The notes under the pieces are model-generated. The model did not search any database and was not told the origin of the DNA. It worked only from the letters and a program-made list of their open reading frames with translations. Positions 9,704-34,149 of a stretch of DNA of 64,000 nucleotides are shown piece by piece (positions within the stretch are counted from its first letter, which is position 1; each line of letters opens with the position of its first letter). The position numbers and the translations under genes were made by a program. Source of the DNA: Euglena gracilis (Eukaryota > Euglenida > Euglenophyceae > Euglenales); contig CP154956.1 in NCBI GenBank assembly GCA_039621445.1, forward strand, positions 11,221,443-11,285,442, written 5' to 3'.

Positions 9704-10547
9704 TGCCAGGTGTGAAACGTTTTACGGGGAGGATGATGATGCCATGAAAAAGGATTGGGGGGCGGAGGAAACGTTGTGGATGAACCCCCCCTGGACTTTG
9801 TGGCCTGAGGTGGCTGAAAAATTGCAAAATTCCAATTGTCGGGCAATTTGCATATGCCCAGACTGGAATAGGAGGTGGGTGAAAAATCTGGTGGCTATGG
9901 CTGTCAAAAAGATTTATTTTCCCAAGGGGACAAAGTTGTTTGAGGCTGATGGGAGGATTTTGAGGGGTACCCGTTGGGGGGTGTGGGCCTTGTTGATTGA
10001 TAGAAGGCAACCCTCCCAGGGGGGGGCAGCCCCAGGGAAGAAAAAATTGGTGCGGCTGAAAAAAAGAATGTTGAGGGGGACAAAAACTCGGGCAGGATCG
10101 AAGAAACTTGGGGAGGACAGACAACTGCTGTTAAAAACCCAGATTAAGTTGGCAAATGGGGAGGAAAAAACGGCCAGAATTTTGATTGACACGGGGGCGG
10201 AGGCAAACCTCATTCGACAAGGGTTGATAGGGGACCACCTAATGTATCCTGCTAAGGACCCGTTAAGGTTTGAAACTGCCAATGGGCAAACTTTGGCGGG
10301 GGGGAGCAGATGTGCTAAGGTGAAAATGATCCTTCAACAAAATTGGAATGAGGAAAGGGAAATTGAGAGGGTGGAATATGAGGTTGAATTTTATGAGGCA
10401 AACATCAAAGTTGATGCAATTATTTCTTATCCATGGTTGGCAGAAGCAAAAGTGGGAATTTTTCCACACCACAAGGCATTGGTGAAAGACAGCCCCGACC
10501 TGATTTTTTGCGGGGTGTTGAAAGACGGAGGGGTCCGCAAAAATTAA
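9704..10547 (+). pseudogene. Retrotransposon copy 2, Dam-like NPPW domain and aspartic protease
   Basis: The plus-strand frame resumes with RCETFYGEDDDAMKKDWG, matching copy 1, then WMNPPWTLWPEV (about 9777-9812), ICICPDWNRRWV (about 9846-9881) and the protease ILIDTGAEANLIRQG (about 10180-10224). The frame stops at TAA 10545-10547 where copy 1 continues. The NPPW block with a downstream PDW motif is shared by both copies. I infer an N6-adenine-methyltransferase-like fold, perhaps catalytic, from the NPP[WYF] signature; no other catalytic residue can be confirmed. Confidence 0.75.
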
Positions 10548-11632
10548 GTGATGACAATTTTTTTTCAGTGGACAATGTGACTGTGGCAGACGTCTTCGTT
10601 TGGGTTGCAAAAATTTGGTCTTTGTTTGCCATTGGAAGGGTTGGACCAGGAATTGCAATTTTTGAGTGATGAGGACCTAGGGGAGGTTGCCACAAATTTG
10701 GAGGGAAGTGACCCCCCAGTGCAAGTTATCAACCGAATGATAATTGCAAGGGAGGGGGAGGCCCAAAGGGAGGATGAACGGGTGGTCAAGTTGAGGGAAC
10801 AAGTTTTGGAAGATTACCGGGGGACGGTATTTCGGTCATCGCCGTTTCCAGACCCCCCCGAAAGAGGACAATATGGTTATGCGTACATACCGCTGAAGGA
10901 GGGGGCAAAGCCAACCAGACAGAAGCCTTTTTTCATGCACGGTGAGAGGGAAGAGGCACTTGAAAAAATCACACAAGACTGGCTAGACAAAAAATACATT
11001 GAGCCAGCCACAGCCAAAAATTCCGAGTGGCTGTCCCAGACCTTTCCAGTTCCAAAAAAAACAACGATTTTCCTTGGAGGGGGGTGGTGGACCTCAGGGG
11101 CCCAAACAGCCAAACAAGGCGATGCAACTACCCCCTACCAAAAATTGAAGACATTTTGGTCAAACATGGTGCAAACCAAATGTTTTCGATTATCGATTTG
11201 AAGCAAGCTTTTTACCAACAACCTTTACACCCAGAAAGTCGACCCATAACGTGGTGTTTTAACACCAAATGCATTTTTCAGTGGAGGGTGAATGTAATGG
11301 GTTTGACAAATGCCCCCCAACAATTTCAGCAAATGATCGATAACCGTTTGACACCAGTAAGGGACATCGCCACAGGGTACATAGACGACATACTGGTGGG
11401 GACAACGGTCGGGGAAGGGGAGGATCTGGTGGGGGCACATGAAAAAGATTTGAGGAGGGTGTTGGAGGTGCTGAAAACGGAACTTTTGGTGGCTGATGAA
11501 TTCAAAGCCAAACTTTTTGTGGAGGAGGTTGAATTTTGTGGACAAATTTTAGGAAACGGGACTAGGAGGCCTGCACCGGTAATTTACGAGCGATCGAAAA
11601 GTGGGAGGTTCCAAAAACAATTACGGCTTTGA
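10548..11632 (+). pseudogene. Retrotransposon copy 2, reverse transcriptase
   Basis: After a short disrupted stretch (10548-10610) the frame gives GYAYIPLKEGAKPTRQKPFF and WLDKKYIEPA, then shifts at the A-run near 11057-11065. The second frame carries LPKIEDILVKHG, FSIIDLKQAFYQQPLHPESR, WRVNVMGLTNAPQQFQQM and the catalytic box GYIDDILV (about 11378-11400). These are the standard Ty3/gypsy RT blocks. Copy 1 contains the earlier blocks without the frameshift. Confidence 0.88.
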
Positions 11633-12300
11633 GAGCCTTTTTGGGATTCACAAATTATTACAATGCATACATTCACATGTATGCGGAAGTAGCTGCCCGA
11701 TTGCAAGACAAATTGAAAGTCCCCAGGGAGGTGGGAAAGAAAGGAAGTCGAAAACCTGTGGAATTTGATGGGGAGGATTTAAAAGCTTTTGAGGAGCTGA
11801 AAAAAAGGTTGTGTTCGGGCCTAATGTTGCAACGGGTAGACCCAGATAAACCCTTTGTGCTAAGGGTTGATGCCAGTGGGTACGCCGTGGGGGCAACGTT
11901 AGAGCAAATGAAGGAGGGGGGAGGAAGACCCACAGCCCAAGATGTGATTGAGAAAAAAACTGTGCCAGTGGCTTTTATGTCTCGAAAATTGACCGAGGGG
12001 CAAAGAAAATGGACCCCCAGGGAGTTGGAGACGTACGCCATAATTTTCGCACTACAAAAATGGGAAAGTTGGATTGGATTGCAACCCGTTTTGGTTTTAA
12101 CCGACCACCAAAGTTTGGAGTCTTGGACAAGGGAGGTCCTAGACACCCCCAGTGGTCGGGTTGGGAGGAGGGCGCGAGATGGCATCAAATTTTCTCCAAG
12201 TATGACTTGACGGTGTGATATATCCCGGGTAAAGAAAATACCATAGCCGATATCCTTAGTCGGTGGGCATACCCAGCTTCACAGGCCTTAAGGGATATAA
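11629..12300 (+). pseudogene. Retrotransposon copy 2, RNase H
   Basis: FLGFTNYYNAYI marks the end of RT. RNase H follows: FVLRVDASGYAVGATL (about 11851-11898), VAFMSRKLTEGQRKW (about 11965-12012), ELETYAIIFALQKW and VLVLTDHQSL (about 12088-12117). The frame shifts near 12160, has TGA at 12216-12218, and resumes with YIPGKEN and ADILSRW, the usual end of a gypsy RNase H. This order (RT, RNase H, then integrase) defines the Ty3/gypsy type. Confidence 0.87.
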
Positions 12301-12746
12301 GTAAGCACGGGTCGGCCGAAGACAAGGATGAAATGGAAAATTTTATCCGGGAGGAAAAAGAAGAGGAAAAACAGTGTTTGGAGATAAAAATCAAAAACCA
12401 GCCCAATTTACGTAATGCCTGGATACGGCGGGTGACAACCCGTAGTAGCAAAAACGTAACACCTGAGGAGGAAAAAGGAGAGTGCACAAGGAGGGGAACC
12501 GAGGGTGGGGTAGACCCAGGAGGAAAAGACACCCCTGTGGACACCCACTCACAAGGGCCCAGGAAAGAAAAGAAACGATTTCATTTTTGGGATGAGAAAG
12601 TGGGGGGGGAGACGACCCCTGTCCCGGAGACGGCTGAAAGTTCGAGGGGGGACACTCGTATGGAAGTGGGGGACGCCCTGCCAAGTACGACCCCTAAGGA
12701 TATTAAGCCCGTATGGGAGCGTGATTGGGGGGAAGCATATTCCTGA
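12301..12746 (+). pseudogene. Retrotransposon copy 2, charged linker between RNase H and integrase
   Basis: About 140 residues, Lys/Glu/Arg-rich and without a recognised fold (for example EEKEEEKQCLEIKIKNQP). It ends at TGA 12744-12746 and is followed in the same frame by integrase. It looks like an extended tether rather than an enzyme. Confidence 0.55.
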
Positions 12747-13200
12747 TGCCCCACATGGAAAGAAAAATGGGAGGCTACCAAAGGTGGTTCAGTTTGGCCC
12801 AAAAGCTATAAAGTCTTGAACGGTCAACTGTTTTTCGAGGAAAAGTTGTGTGTGCCTGAAAGTTTCCAACCCTTGGTGATTCAAGAAAATCACGAGTTTT
12901 TGGGGCACGTTGGCCCTGAAAAAGTTTGGAAACACATGACAATCCGTTTTGTTTGGGCTGATGAAAAGGCTGCAAAGCAACTCAACCAAAATTGCAGCAA
13001 AAATTGTTCCACATGCCAAGCGAGTGTGAGGGGGGAGAGTTTGAAAGGACCGATGGAGTCCACACCCATACCCCCTGCACTAATGACAAGTGTTGCCATC
13101 GATTTGTTTCGAATGCCAAAGGTTTTACACGATGGGGGGGAGTACGACACCCTGGCCCTTTGTGTGGGTAGGCATTCGGGTTGGATTGTGGGGGTTGCAT
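12747..13200 (+). pseudogene. Retrotransposon copy 2, integrase (truncated)
   Basis: The zinc-binding HHCC module is visible: HEFLGH (HX4H, about 12891-12908) and CSTC (CX2C, about 13005-13016). The catalytic-core start follows as TSVAIDLFRMPK, with the first Asp at about 13102. Homology stops near 13200 in GT/CA-rich sequence, before the rest of the DDE core, so integrase is truncated or displaced. Confidence 0.82.
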
Positions 13201-13544
13201 GCAAGGACAAGGGTGTGTGTTTGTGCGCACACACGCACTGGTGTGTGAATGGGAGAATGTACAGGCGCAACAACAGTTAACTGCCAATGAGAATTGGAGA
13301 AAGGCAGAAAAAGGCCCCGCAAGGGGGCCGGAGTGCAAAGGGGCACCACAGTATATTCGCTGCCCGTTTTTTATATTGCCGTCCGCTGTCCCTCTTCCCT
13401 TCCCTCTCCCTACCCCTCGCATTACGGTCACGCGGTGGTGTTATAAAGGTTCTTTCCTAAATCATTCGGATGTGTGGATGAGGATGGATTACACTGTGGT
13501 TGGGAGTCCTTGGTCACTTTATGAGCCCTCACTCGGTTGGTTAA
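13201..13544. other. Unassigned sequence after truncated integrase
   Basis: I see no convincing gene. It may include the 3' end or LTR of copy 2, but no second LTR copy can be matched in the window. Confidence 0.3.
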
Positions 13545-13990
13545 GGGGACAGAGTTTTTGACAAAAATCCCCCCGGCCCGAGGAGGGGGGGGGGGGCCTT
13601 GATTTTTTGACAAAAATCCCCCCGGCCCGAGGAGGGGGGGGGGCGCCTTGATTTTTTGACAAAAATACCCCCCGGCCCGAGGAGGGGGGGGGGGGGCGCC
13701 TTGAGTTTTTGACAAAAATCCCCCCGGCCAGGGGGGGGGGGGGGGGGCTCTTGATTTTTGACAAAAATTCCCCCCGGCCCGAGGAGGGGGGGGGGCCTTG
13801 ATTTTTTGACAAAAATAACCCCCGGCCCGAGGAGGGGGGGGGCGCCTTGATTTTCTTTGACAAAAATACTCCCGGCCCGAGGAGGGGGGGGGCCTTGAAT
13901 TTTTGACAAAAATTCCCCCCGGCCCGAGGAGGGGGGGGGGCGCCTTGATTTTTTGACAACCAAATTTTTACCAAAAATCCCCCGACCCGT
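13545..13990. repeat. G-rich minisatellite, about eight units of 50-62 bp
   Basis: Each unit has the form TTTTTGACAAAAATMCCCCC then GGCCCGAGGAGG, a G-run of 7-16 and CCTTGA. Units begin near 13556, 13610, 13663, 13709, 13757, 13805, 13857, 13905 and 13966 (the last is divergent: GACCCGTTGGAAGG). The C-run/G-run pair within each unit can fold as a hairpin. Confidence 0.85.
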
Positions 13991-14824
13991 TGGAAGGGGG
14001 GGGGCAGAACTTGGTGAAGACCCTCACACCACCCGTGAGAAGCGGGGGGGGGGCAGCCTAATATTCATTGGTTGGTGAACCAAGTCTTTCCCAAAGGTTT
14101 GAAGGCACTTGAAAGCCATAGTCCCTGAAGTTTGTTTCCCATTTGTTGATTCAAGGGAGAATGGGTGTGGTACATAGGCTTTGGATGAAAGAGTGCCGAA
14201 TGGAGGATTTCCCCCCCGTTGTTGAGGAACGGGGGGGGGACTAATTTTTGGTGTCCGACTAAGGTCGCAAAAGAGGGGGTGTCGCAGGCTTGCGCCGGCA
14301 GCCAAAAATTGCCAGAAGGCGCAAATTACAAAGTCGCGGGTAACAGCCAATCAGTTAGAGAAACCCGCGACCTAAATTGGAAACGGGTCAAATTTCTAAG
14401 CGCCTTCAAATTTGTCATTTTTCACAGAACTTGAGGGGTTTTCCCCAATATTTGGCAAGAAGGAATACTATTGTATTGAATTTGGCAATTGGAATTTGAT
14501 TTGGAGTTGCAAGCTGAGTTTCATTGTTGGTCATTGATTCGTTGAAGTCAATTGTATTGAAGGAGCCTTAAACACCACGGCCCACCCCTCCATATCACCG
14601 CCTTCGCCTCCTTCACCGAACGCTCCTTGCCCCAAGGTTTGCACATTTCATACATTCACATTTCACAGTTTCGGTTTCAAGTGTGTTCTCACTCAAGTTT
14701 CGGAGTTTCAGAATTCAAGTTTCTTTCAGTTTTGACTTCAAAGTTCCAAGGTTCAGTGGGTTGGTTTTTGCCAACAAGGTGTGCGAGAGTGAGAGAGAGA
14801 AGGGAAGTGAGATTTTCACACCAA
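13991..14824. other. Non-coding, probable 5' LTR/leader of a third retrotransposon copy
   Basis: No gene is supported. The last 250 bases (rich in TTTCAAGTT/TTCAGTTTC words) precede the gag start at 14825 and resemble in composition the leader of copy 1 at 6690-6900. LTR ends cannot be fixed. Confidence 0.35.
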
Positions 14825-15130
14825 ATGGCAGATTTTTCGATTTTAAGCAAAATTTCGGAAACCGCTAAAAAAACGATCCTACGCACCGGCTGGGGTTGGG
14901 GAAACTACCTGGGTGAAAAAAAGGGGGTTCACTTGAGCCCACCAACCCCCAGAGAAAGCGCAGGCCCCACCCCGGAAACACCACCCCCCCCGTCGGTGGT
15001 CCTCCCCACCGGCTAGGACCCCCCGGGGCCCTCGGCCCAAAAGGACTCGGCGGTCGCGGGGGCGACCGGCAGCCCGGGGGTGGCGAACCCGGTGGACAGC
15101 GCTCGGTGGCGCAGGAGTCGGTTCGGTTCC
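14825..15130 (+). pseudogene. Third retrotransposon copy, gag N-terminal fragment
   Basis: From ATG 14825 the protein MADFSILSKISETAKKTILR matches the start of copy 1 gag by the spaced words ILRT, GE and LSPP.P.....GP. TAG at 15014-15016 interrupts it, but the same frame continues with GVANPVDSARW, matching VFANPVDNK of copy 1. Homology ends near 15130. It anchors the true gag start of the family. Confidence 0.65.
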
Positions 15131-16076
15131 TTCCCATTCCATCTTTGGGGAGGGACCTGGCCGACCCGCTGCACGTCGCGGTGATGGCGTGGCTGGGCGT
15201 TGGCTAGGAGTCTGGCGTGGGCTTGGCTTCGACGCAGGGGGTCGCGGCTCCTTCCATACCGGAGGGATCAGGGGTGGCATAACGGCAACAGGACGGCTCA
15301 TCGCCACCTGTGCCTCTGCCGGTGGTCGTCCAGCCGGGGTATCGTGTCTGGCTTCCACTTGCATTGCCACACCGCCTTCCGCGTCCCGTGGGCTGGGTCG
15401 CTTGGGCTGTGGGGTAAGGTTCTCCGTAGTCCTGTCGCGCTCAGGGTGGCAGGTAATACTGCCACACCTGCCGGGGGCTCACCGGGTAATACCGGGGTTG
15501 CCACCCGCAGCTCTGGCTGGTACGGATGGTATGGGGTGTATCCACGGCCCTGAAGGGCAGCCAGAGAGGCGTAATACCTCGTCTGGTGTTCTTCAGACCC
15601 GAATACTGGTTCCTGCAGGAAGTGCCGAGCAAGCTCATCCTGCTCGGATCCCGGAGGTGCCATGTGATAGTAGGGAGTCTCCTGCCGACGGGGGATATCC
15701 CCAGTCTGGACAGGAGCTGCACTGGGCGGTCGGGCTGCCACACGGTGGGGAGGTTCATCCTCCACCACTATGGGCTCACCTGCCGCCTTGGCTCAACGCC
15801 AGGGACAGGGGCGACCGGTGATGCCTGTGGCATCCAGTGCATGAACATGTGTTGGACGTATGCCTCAGGGGGCACGTCCGACTGTCCGGCTGGGAGCACG
15901 CGTGCGCCGCGCGGGTGATCCGCGTGCGTCGCGTACTGCGAGACAAATTGCTCCGCTGGCGGCTCGCGCGGCGGCATTCGCTGCGGCGAGGGCGGGCAAG
16001 AAAAAATTCTCGTCATCCCAGGTGGGACATGCACAGCCTCACCTACCGGGGGGGGCGTGTGCTCACGCATATGCAC
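15131..16076 (-). pseudogene. Proline-rich minus-strand reading frames, possible degenerate gag/ORF1
   Basis: Two overlapping minus-strand frames (16076-15768 and 15768-15298) give protein-like text such as FVSQYATHADHPRGARVLP, QHMFMHWMPQAS, ELARHFLQEPVF and YYASLAALQGRGYTPYHPYQ, with a third frame (15370-14879) that is Pro/Arg/Ala-rich. The composition resembles an N-terminal retroelement protein, but I recognise no family. Frame changes suggest decay. It could be a degraded LINE ORF1 like the one at 62-64 kb. Confidence 0.3.
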
Positions 16077-16337
16077 GGTGTGGGATCACCACCGGCGTCT
16101 GCGTTTGCAAGCATGGGCGGCACACATACACGCCCAGATCCATGCTTTATGCTTATATGCTTTTGATTTCTGTTGGGAAGTTATTTCAGCTCGAAATATG
16201 CTGCATTTTTGGACCACGTTTGCAGCTTTTTGACCGTGTTTTTGATTTCGAGTTCAATTTTTTTCAAGCAAGCAAGCAAACATGTCAGTATTACCCTTCC
16301 GTCTACCGCTGCTGGTGGCGTCTATAGTGCTGACCCC

Positions 16338-29032
<12,695 letters not shown>

Positions 29033-29154
29033 CGCGGGGGCGACGTCGCGTGGCCGCCTCTCCGCGCCTGTGATAAACCCCTGCCAGGCCACCCTTCAGG
29101 TTCTGGCTCTGTCGTTCAACATCACACGCCGCGCGCTCAAGCTCGTTCCCGTAA

Positions 29155-29574
29155 CCCCCCCCCCCGAATAGAAGCCCCCCCTTCGGTATTCGATCAGCGT
29201 GCCCCCCAAATAGTGCCCCCCATTAGTGGTTCCGAATAGTAGGCCTCTCCCCGTGGATAGTGTGTCAATTGGGACGGCAAGGCAAGGGTTAAAGTTGTGA
29301 GAGTTGGGTTAGTTTACGTTTAGGGGCGGCAGAGGGTGCAGACGAAGCATCAGAATGATCCAATGCAACCACAAGAGTATCATTTGCAGCAAGTCTGGCA
29401 TGGCTGGAAAAGGTTGGACATGTAGACAAAGAAATTTGTTCGATATTGCTCAGACCCCTTGGTTTTAGACCACTTTCCCGAATAGTGCCCCCCCCCCCCG
29501 AATAGAAGCCCCCCCCCTCGGTTTTCAACCGTTCCGAATAGGCCCCTGGGGGGCTTCTATTCGGGGGGGGGGGG
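29155..29574. mobile_element. Poly-C TIR element type D, copy 1
   Basis: Left end C-run, then GAATAGAAGCCCCCC; right end GGGGGGCTTCTATTC, then a G-run, an exact inverse. About 420 bp. Internal copies of CCCCCGAATAGAAGCCCC at about 29490 suggest nested ends. Confidence 0.75.
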
Positions 29575-30039
29575 CGTTTTAAGGGTGTTAAGCGCCATCC
29601 TCAACCTGCAGGTGTGGAGGGCATTTCGGAAGGACCATGTCTGGACTCCAGTTTTCTCGGAATCCAGCCACTTTGGATGGTCGGGTGTGTGTTATCGGAG
29701 CTCCACGACCCTGAAACCGCCTGAAGCCCATTATGCCAGGTACACAGACGCCACCTGTTAATATTGTTGTTGTGCATTGCACAGCGCTCCCTCTCCACAT
29801 CTCCATTTTCCCTGCCAAACGGAAGAGTTTGTGGTTTTTCTTGTTTTCTTTTCAGGTGCAAATTTTGTTGGGCCGTTTATTTATTTCCCGTTCATTGCTT
29901 GAGGGTTTGTTTCTGAAGGCTTCTGATGCAGCTTGAATTTCAGGATGGGGCCTGAACAAGAGGGACAGCCATACTTTACCCCGTGGGGGGGGGTTCTGAA
30001 GCAACACCCTGGTGCTGGTGGGGGGAGATACTTGTAATA

Positions 30040-30165
30040 CACAGTATCCCGACACACATCTACACGCCCGACACACATCTACATGCCCCACACACATCTA
30101 CACGCCCACACACATCTACACGACCGACACACATCTACACGCCCGACACACATCTACACGAAGGC
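30040..30165 (+). repeat. Minisatellite, units like ACACACATCTACACGCCCG
   Basis: About six near-identical 17-20 bp units. Confidence 0.9.
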
Positions 30166-30364
30166 AAGAATGGCACGCTTACAAAATCACACGGTAAACA
30201 CGACACACCCCTTTCCCTCAGGGTCCCCGGCGGGAGGGAGTCGAACTCCTCCGGCCACGGCGGCCCCATCGGCGATGACGCCCGTACAAAGTTCACCCCA
30301 CTCCGATGACGTGGGCGGCGGAGCCTTGCTCCCCTGCTGCCCTCCCTGCCCACCAAGCACCTAT

Positions 30365-30565
30365 GATGGGACTGGGCATGACCAGACGTGACCAGGTGTG
30401 ACTGGGCGTGACTGGGCAGGACCGGGCGTGACTGGGTGTGACCGGGCGTGACCGGGTGTGACTGGGCGTGACTGGGCGTGACCGGGCGTGACCAGGCGTG
30501 ACCGGCGTGACCAGGCGTGACTGGGCGTGACCGGGCGGGACCGGGAGTGAGTGGGTATGAGTGGA
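30365..30565 (+). repeat. Minisatellite, 10-bp unit GTGACTGGGC/GTGACCGGGC
   Basis: About 20 units of ten bases with C/T and A/G variants at fixed positions. Confidence 0.9.
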
Positions 30566-32804
30566 CGTGAGTAGGTCTGCGATTCTGGATGGCCATAGGT
30601 GCTTGCTGCCCACCCCCTCCCCCCCGGGGACCACTGCATTTCTGACAGTGTCTGCAGTTGGTTGTCAGTTTGTGGTATCATCTCCGACCTCGCAACTTGT
30701 CAACTACGTCTGTATCCCTTGGGCAAACGAGCTCGAAAGTTGTCATCTTGGGCGGCACGCAGTGATACTACTTTCTTTGAAGTTCTACGGGTCCTCCAGA
30801 AAGTCTTCTACACCACCAGTAATTGGGCTCGCACCAGCTTAATCTTCGTGTTGGAATGTCACCAGGAAGCTTTTCCGAGAAGGCGCTTGCCAGGGGATTG
30901 TCATCCATATTTGACACCTACAATAGCACCTCGCTGTCAGCTGTCAACTTCCCTGGATGGGTTTGCATTATCCTGTTCTGTATTTGATGATTTGTCTGGA
31001 GACAGTTTCCCAGTTAAGGGCGCTTTTTCAAAATAATCAAGTTTGGGAGGAAGCTGCTTTTGAGAATTCTCGTAACGCAAATAATAAACGTGCATTTTAT
31101 GACCGTGACGTTGTTGTATTAATGATGTGTTATTTTCAAATGATCAAAACAATGATGAAATAAATGTGTAATTTATAATTAGGTTCAATATATATGCAGC
31201 ATTGTAATAATAATTCAAGTCGACTTCAAAAAGCCTTCAGAGTTACGTTAGTAAACCCACCATCCACCGGACACCAATGCACAGGGTGCCGGCGGTGCCA
31301 GTATACATTTCGCTTGCAGTTTGGCACCCCCCTCACTCTCGGCCCGCCCCCTCTGCTCCGCTTTGTATGCGTCGCAATGCACTTTACGGTGGGTGAGTCC
31401 AACCGGCATCCTTCTTCGTTGGAGTTTTTTTGCTTGGACAACGGTGGGTGTGCAGGATACGGTGCCAGCATCCCAGATTTTTGCGGAAATCCTGCTGCCA
31501 GTGAGCCAACCCAATACGAAACAAAGCCGGGTAATGAGTGACGTTGGAATAGCGGTACGCAAAGGGCAGTGGTGGTGACCACCACCCTCCAGGGGCGTAA
31601 AATTTTAATGCCTTCTCACATTTTTTTTTGCAGTCATCTTGCTCAAACTCCACCAATCTTCAGCAAATACCCACCATTGCTGGGGGCAAGAAAATTACAT
31701 GTTATAATATTTGGACCCCATATCAAAGTCCCCATTTTATTATTTGGAGTGGGTTTATTCTGGGTCTGCATTTGTGGGACTGTCCATAACCAATAAAAAC
31801 CAGGGCCCGCTAGAAAAACCCCAGAGGGCTTTAAACTCCACAAATATGAAAACCAGAGGGGGTCTACGATACCAAAATTTTTTTATTATTGGCCCAGTAC
31901 ATTGGCAAGTACAAACCCAGAGACCACCTTCCTGCTGGGGGGGGGGGGGGTATCCAGCAATTGTTCTGAAGTTCAGGCGAGACTTTTCTCTTGGCCTCTG
32001 AACACAAGAATGTGTGAAATAATTTTGATGTCGTCGCTGGGTGGTCGAAAATTGCCAATTTTTCTCCCCTGATCCGGACACATGGGAAATGTCCTCCGGC
32101 TCCTTTGTGATCAGTGCTCACCTGGGGGTCGTCCGAATACGGAGACAAAAATGCGCAAGCCCGAGGCATTTATGTCAATTACTGTGTTTAGGCCAAGGGT
32201 TAGGGGGAGCCCAGGGGTGGGGACCGCGGCGCTGAAGGTGCCGCTGTCGCCCCTGGGCCCCCCTAAAACCTTGGCCCAAAAAATTGTTCTTGTCTCGAAA
32301 TGCCTCGAAATTGGCCCAAACACAGTTTCAAAGAATTTGGTGGCCCCAATTTTTTATTGAACAATCGGCACCCGCATCTTCTTTCCTGGAGGGTATTTCA
32401 TCCTGTCTTCACCCCCCCTGTTCAAACTCATCGTTATGACTCATCTTCTCAGCAAGCGTTTTAGTTGTGTGTTTTTAGAGGTCTTTTAGGATATGTTTCG
32501 GGTTATTTGACCCTTTCCATTTCCTTTGTTTCTTCCTTCAAATCCCACAGCTTCCCATCCGGTGTCGTTCTTTATTGCCGTGTGTGTTCTCCCTCGACCC
32601 CTCTTTTATTCCCGACCTCATGCAGACGTTGCGCTACGAGGCTCACTCCCCTCCACCCCCGAACGTTTCGGCTCTCTCACTCTCTCTGCTGCCCAACAGA
32701 GCATTGAGTCCCATCTTTACCTGGTTCGCTTCACCATTTGAGTGCTCAATGGACATGGCAATTAATGCATGCGTCTCTGTGCTGAAGCAGTAAAAAGAGA
32801 TGTG

Positions 32805-32811
32805 CTGCTGC

Positions 32812-32894
<83 letters not shown>
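32805..32894 (+). repeat. (TTG)n microsatellite
   Basis: About 28 perfect TTG units after a TGCTGC start. Confidence 0.95.
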
Positions 32895-32897
<3 letters not shown>

Positions 32898-32984
32898 CCT
32901 GACCAGAAGACGTTGGACATAGGGGATTAACGAAAAATCAAAATAGGACAAGGGTTTAAAAAAAACAAGTTGGTGGGTACTGGG

Positions 32985-33285
32985 ACCCCCCCCTCAAAAA
33001 AGGTTTTATTTTCTGTTGCTTTGCACCGACAACTTTGGGCAATTCTGACGAATTTTTGCCCCAAAGAAAATGCCAAAGTGCCAAAAATGGCATTTTGGCT
33101 CATTTTTGGCCGATTTTGGGTGCAAAAAAATTCGGCCCGGCACTGCGCCCAGCCAAAAATTGGGACAAACCTCCGAAAAGGTGTCCTCAGAATGGTGGGG
33201 GGGTCGTTGAAATTTGCGCATCTGTCACTTAATCTTTGTCGATGCTTGTGAGAAATTTGAACCCCCCCCCTGTGTCCAACGATTG
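32985..33285 (-). mobile_element. Poly-C TIR element type A, degenerate reversed copy
   Basis: The reverse complement of 33120-33210 matches the interior of the element at 34745 (GAGGACACCTTTT, GGAGGTTTG, GCCGGGCCGAA). The ends carry C-runs and CCAACG words but are imperfect. Confidence 0.5.
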
Positions 33286-33579
33286 GTGAGGTCTCTCCTC
33301 CATTTTCTGAATGGCATTAAGGATTAAACAAACAAAGAACATTGAAAAGATATTGCAATGAAACAGGAAGCATTCTCTTCAACAAAGCGCTGAACGCACC
33401 ATCAATATCAATTGTCTGAAATTGAATGTTTGCCCCTCCCCCCTACATCCAAAGACCCCTGCGTCTGTTGAACGAAACGGGTCGATTCACATCAGACAGT
33501 TGGGGTTGGGTTGCGGCAGCCCACGCCCCCGTTGCCGAGAGCCGCCGCGGCGCCGCCTTTCGAAGTGCTGCCGCGGACG

Positions 33580-33632
33580 GCCGGCAACAACTGGGATGAC
33601 CCGGCATACCACACCACTCAGGGAGCTCTCTC
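33580..33632 (+). CDS. Candidate 5' exon of the EFHC/RIB72-like gene
   Basis: LPRTAGNNWDDPAYHT resembles the N-terminal LPG...F.D......H motif of EFHC/RIB72 proteins. It could be bounded by CTGCCGCG upstream and ACTCAG downstream. The match is weak and short. Confidence 0.25.
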
Positions 33633-33689
33633 AGAGGGCTCCCCAGGCCCCCCCCCGGCCCACACCGTTTCTTTTATTTAGCTTTATTT

Positions 33690-33935
33690 ATTGTTTGTTG
33701 TTGTTGTTGTTGTTGTTGTTGTTATTGTTGGTGGCGGTGGTGGTGTTGTTGTTTTGTATTATCTTACCACTACCGCTGCTGCTGTTACCACTACCACCAC
33801 CACTACTACCGCTGCTGCTATTTTATTATTATTATTTCATTATTATTATCATTGTTATTTTCATCATCACCATCATCATCATCATCATCGTCATCGTCAT
33901 CGTCGTCATCACCATTATTATACGCTTATTATTTC
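33690..33935 (+). repeat. Composite triplet microsatellites (GTT)n, (CTG/CCA)n, (ATT)n, (ATC)n
   Basis: Successive triplet tracts; any reading frame through them is an artefact. Confidence 0.9.
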
Positions 33936-33966
33936 TATTCGGGGGTGGTTCACACCAGTAGGTATA

Positions 33967-34148
33967 GGTACCTCCCCCCCATGCCTAATGAACACCCTTG
34001 CCCAATGAACAGGGGGTGTTTGGACCGTCTAGATTGTCACCATATACCTTATCTACACAGAAACCGTACCCCAAGCCCAATGAACACCCCCCGTTCGGAC
34101 CGTCTAGATTGTCACCTTAGTGTTCATTGGGCTGGGGGGGGGAGGTAC
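33967..34148. mobile_element. Poly-C TIR element type C
   Basis: Left GTACCTCCCCCCC with ATGAACAC; right GTGTTCATTGGGCTG, then GGGGGGGAGGTAC. About 180 bp with GGACCGTCTAGATTGTCACC twice inside. Relatives at 42745-42990 and 46906-47030. Confidence 0.7.
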
Positions 34149-34149
34149 G

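Larger units (their letters stand above)
29033..33560. other. Intergenic region with TIR element and minisatellites
   Basis: No gene can be supported between the PLD stop and the first candidate exon of the next gene. It contains the type D element at 29155-29574, minisatellites at 30040-30165 and 30365-30560, a (TTG)n tract at 32805-32894 and a degenerate type A element at 32985-33285. Confidence 0.5.

Noticed and set aside
13545-13990. CRISPR array
   Set aside because: Units are continuous tandem repeats with no unique spacers, and the genome is eukaryotic.
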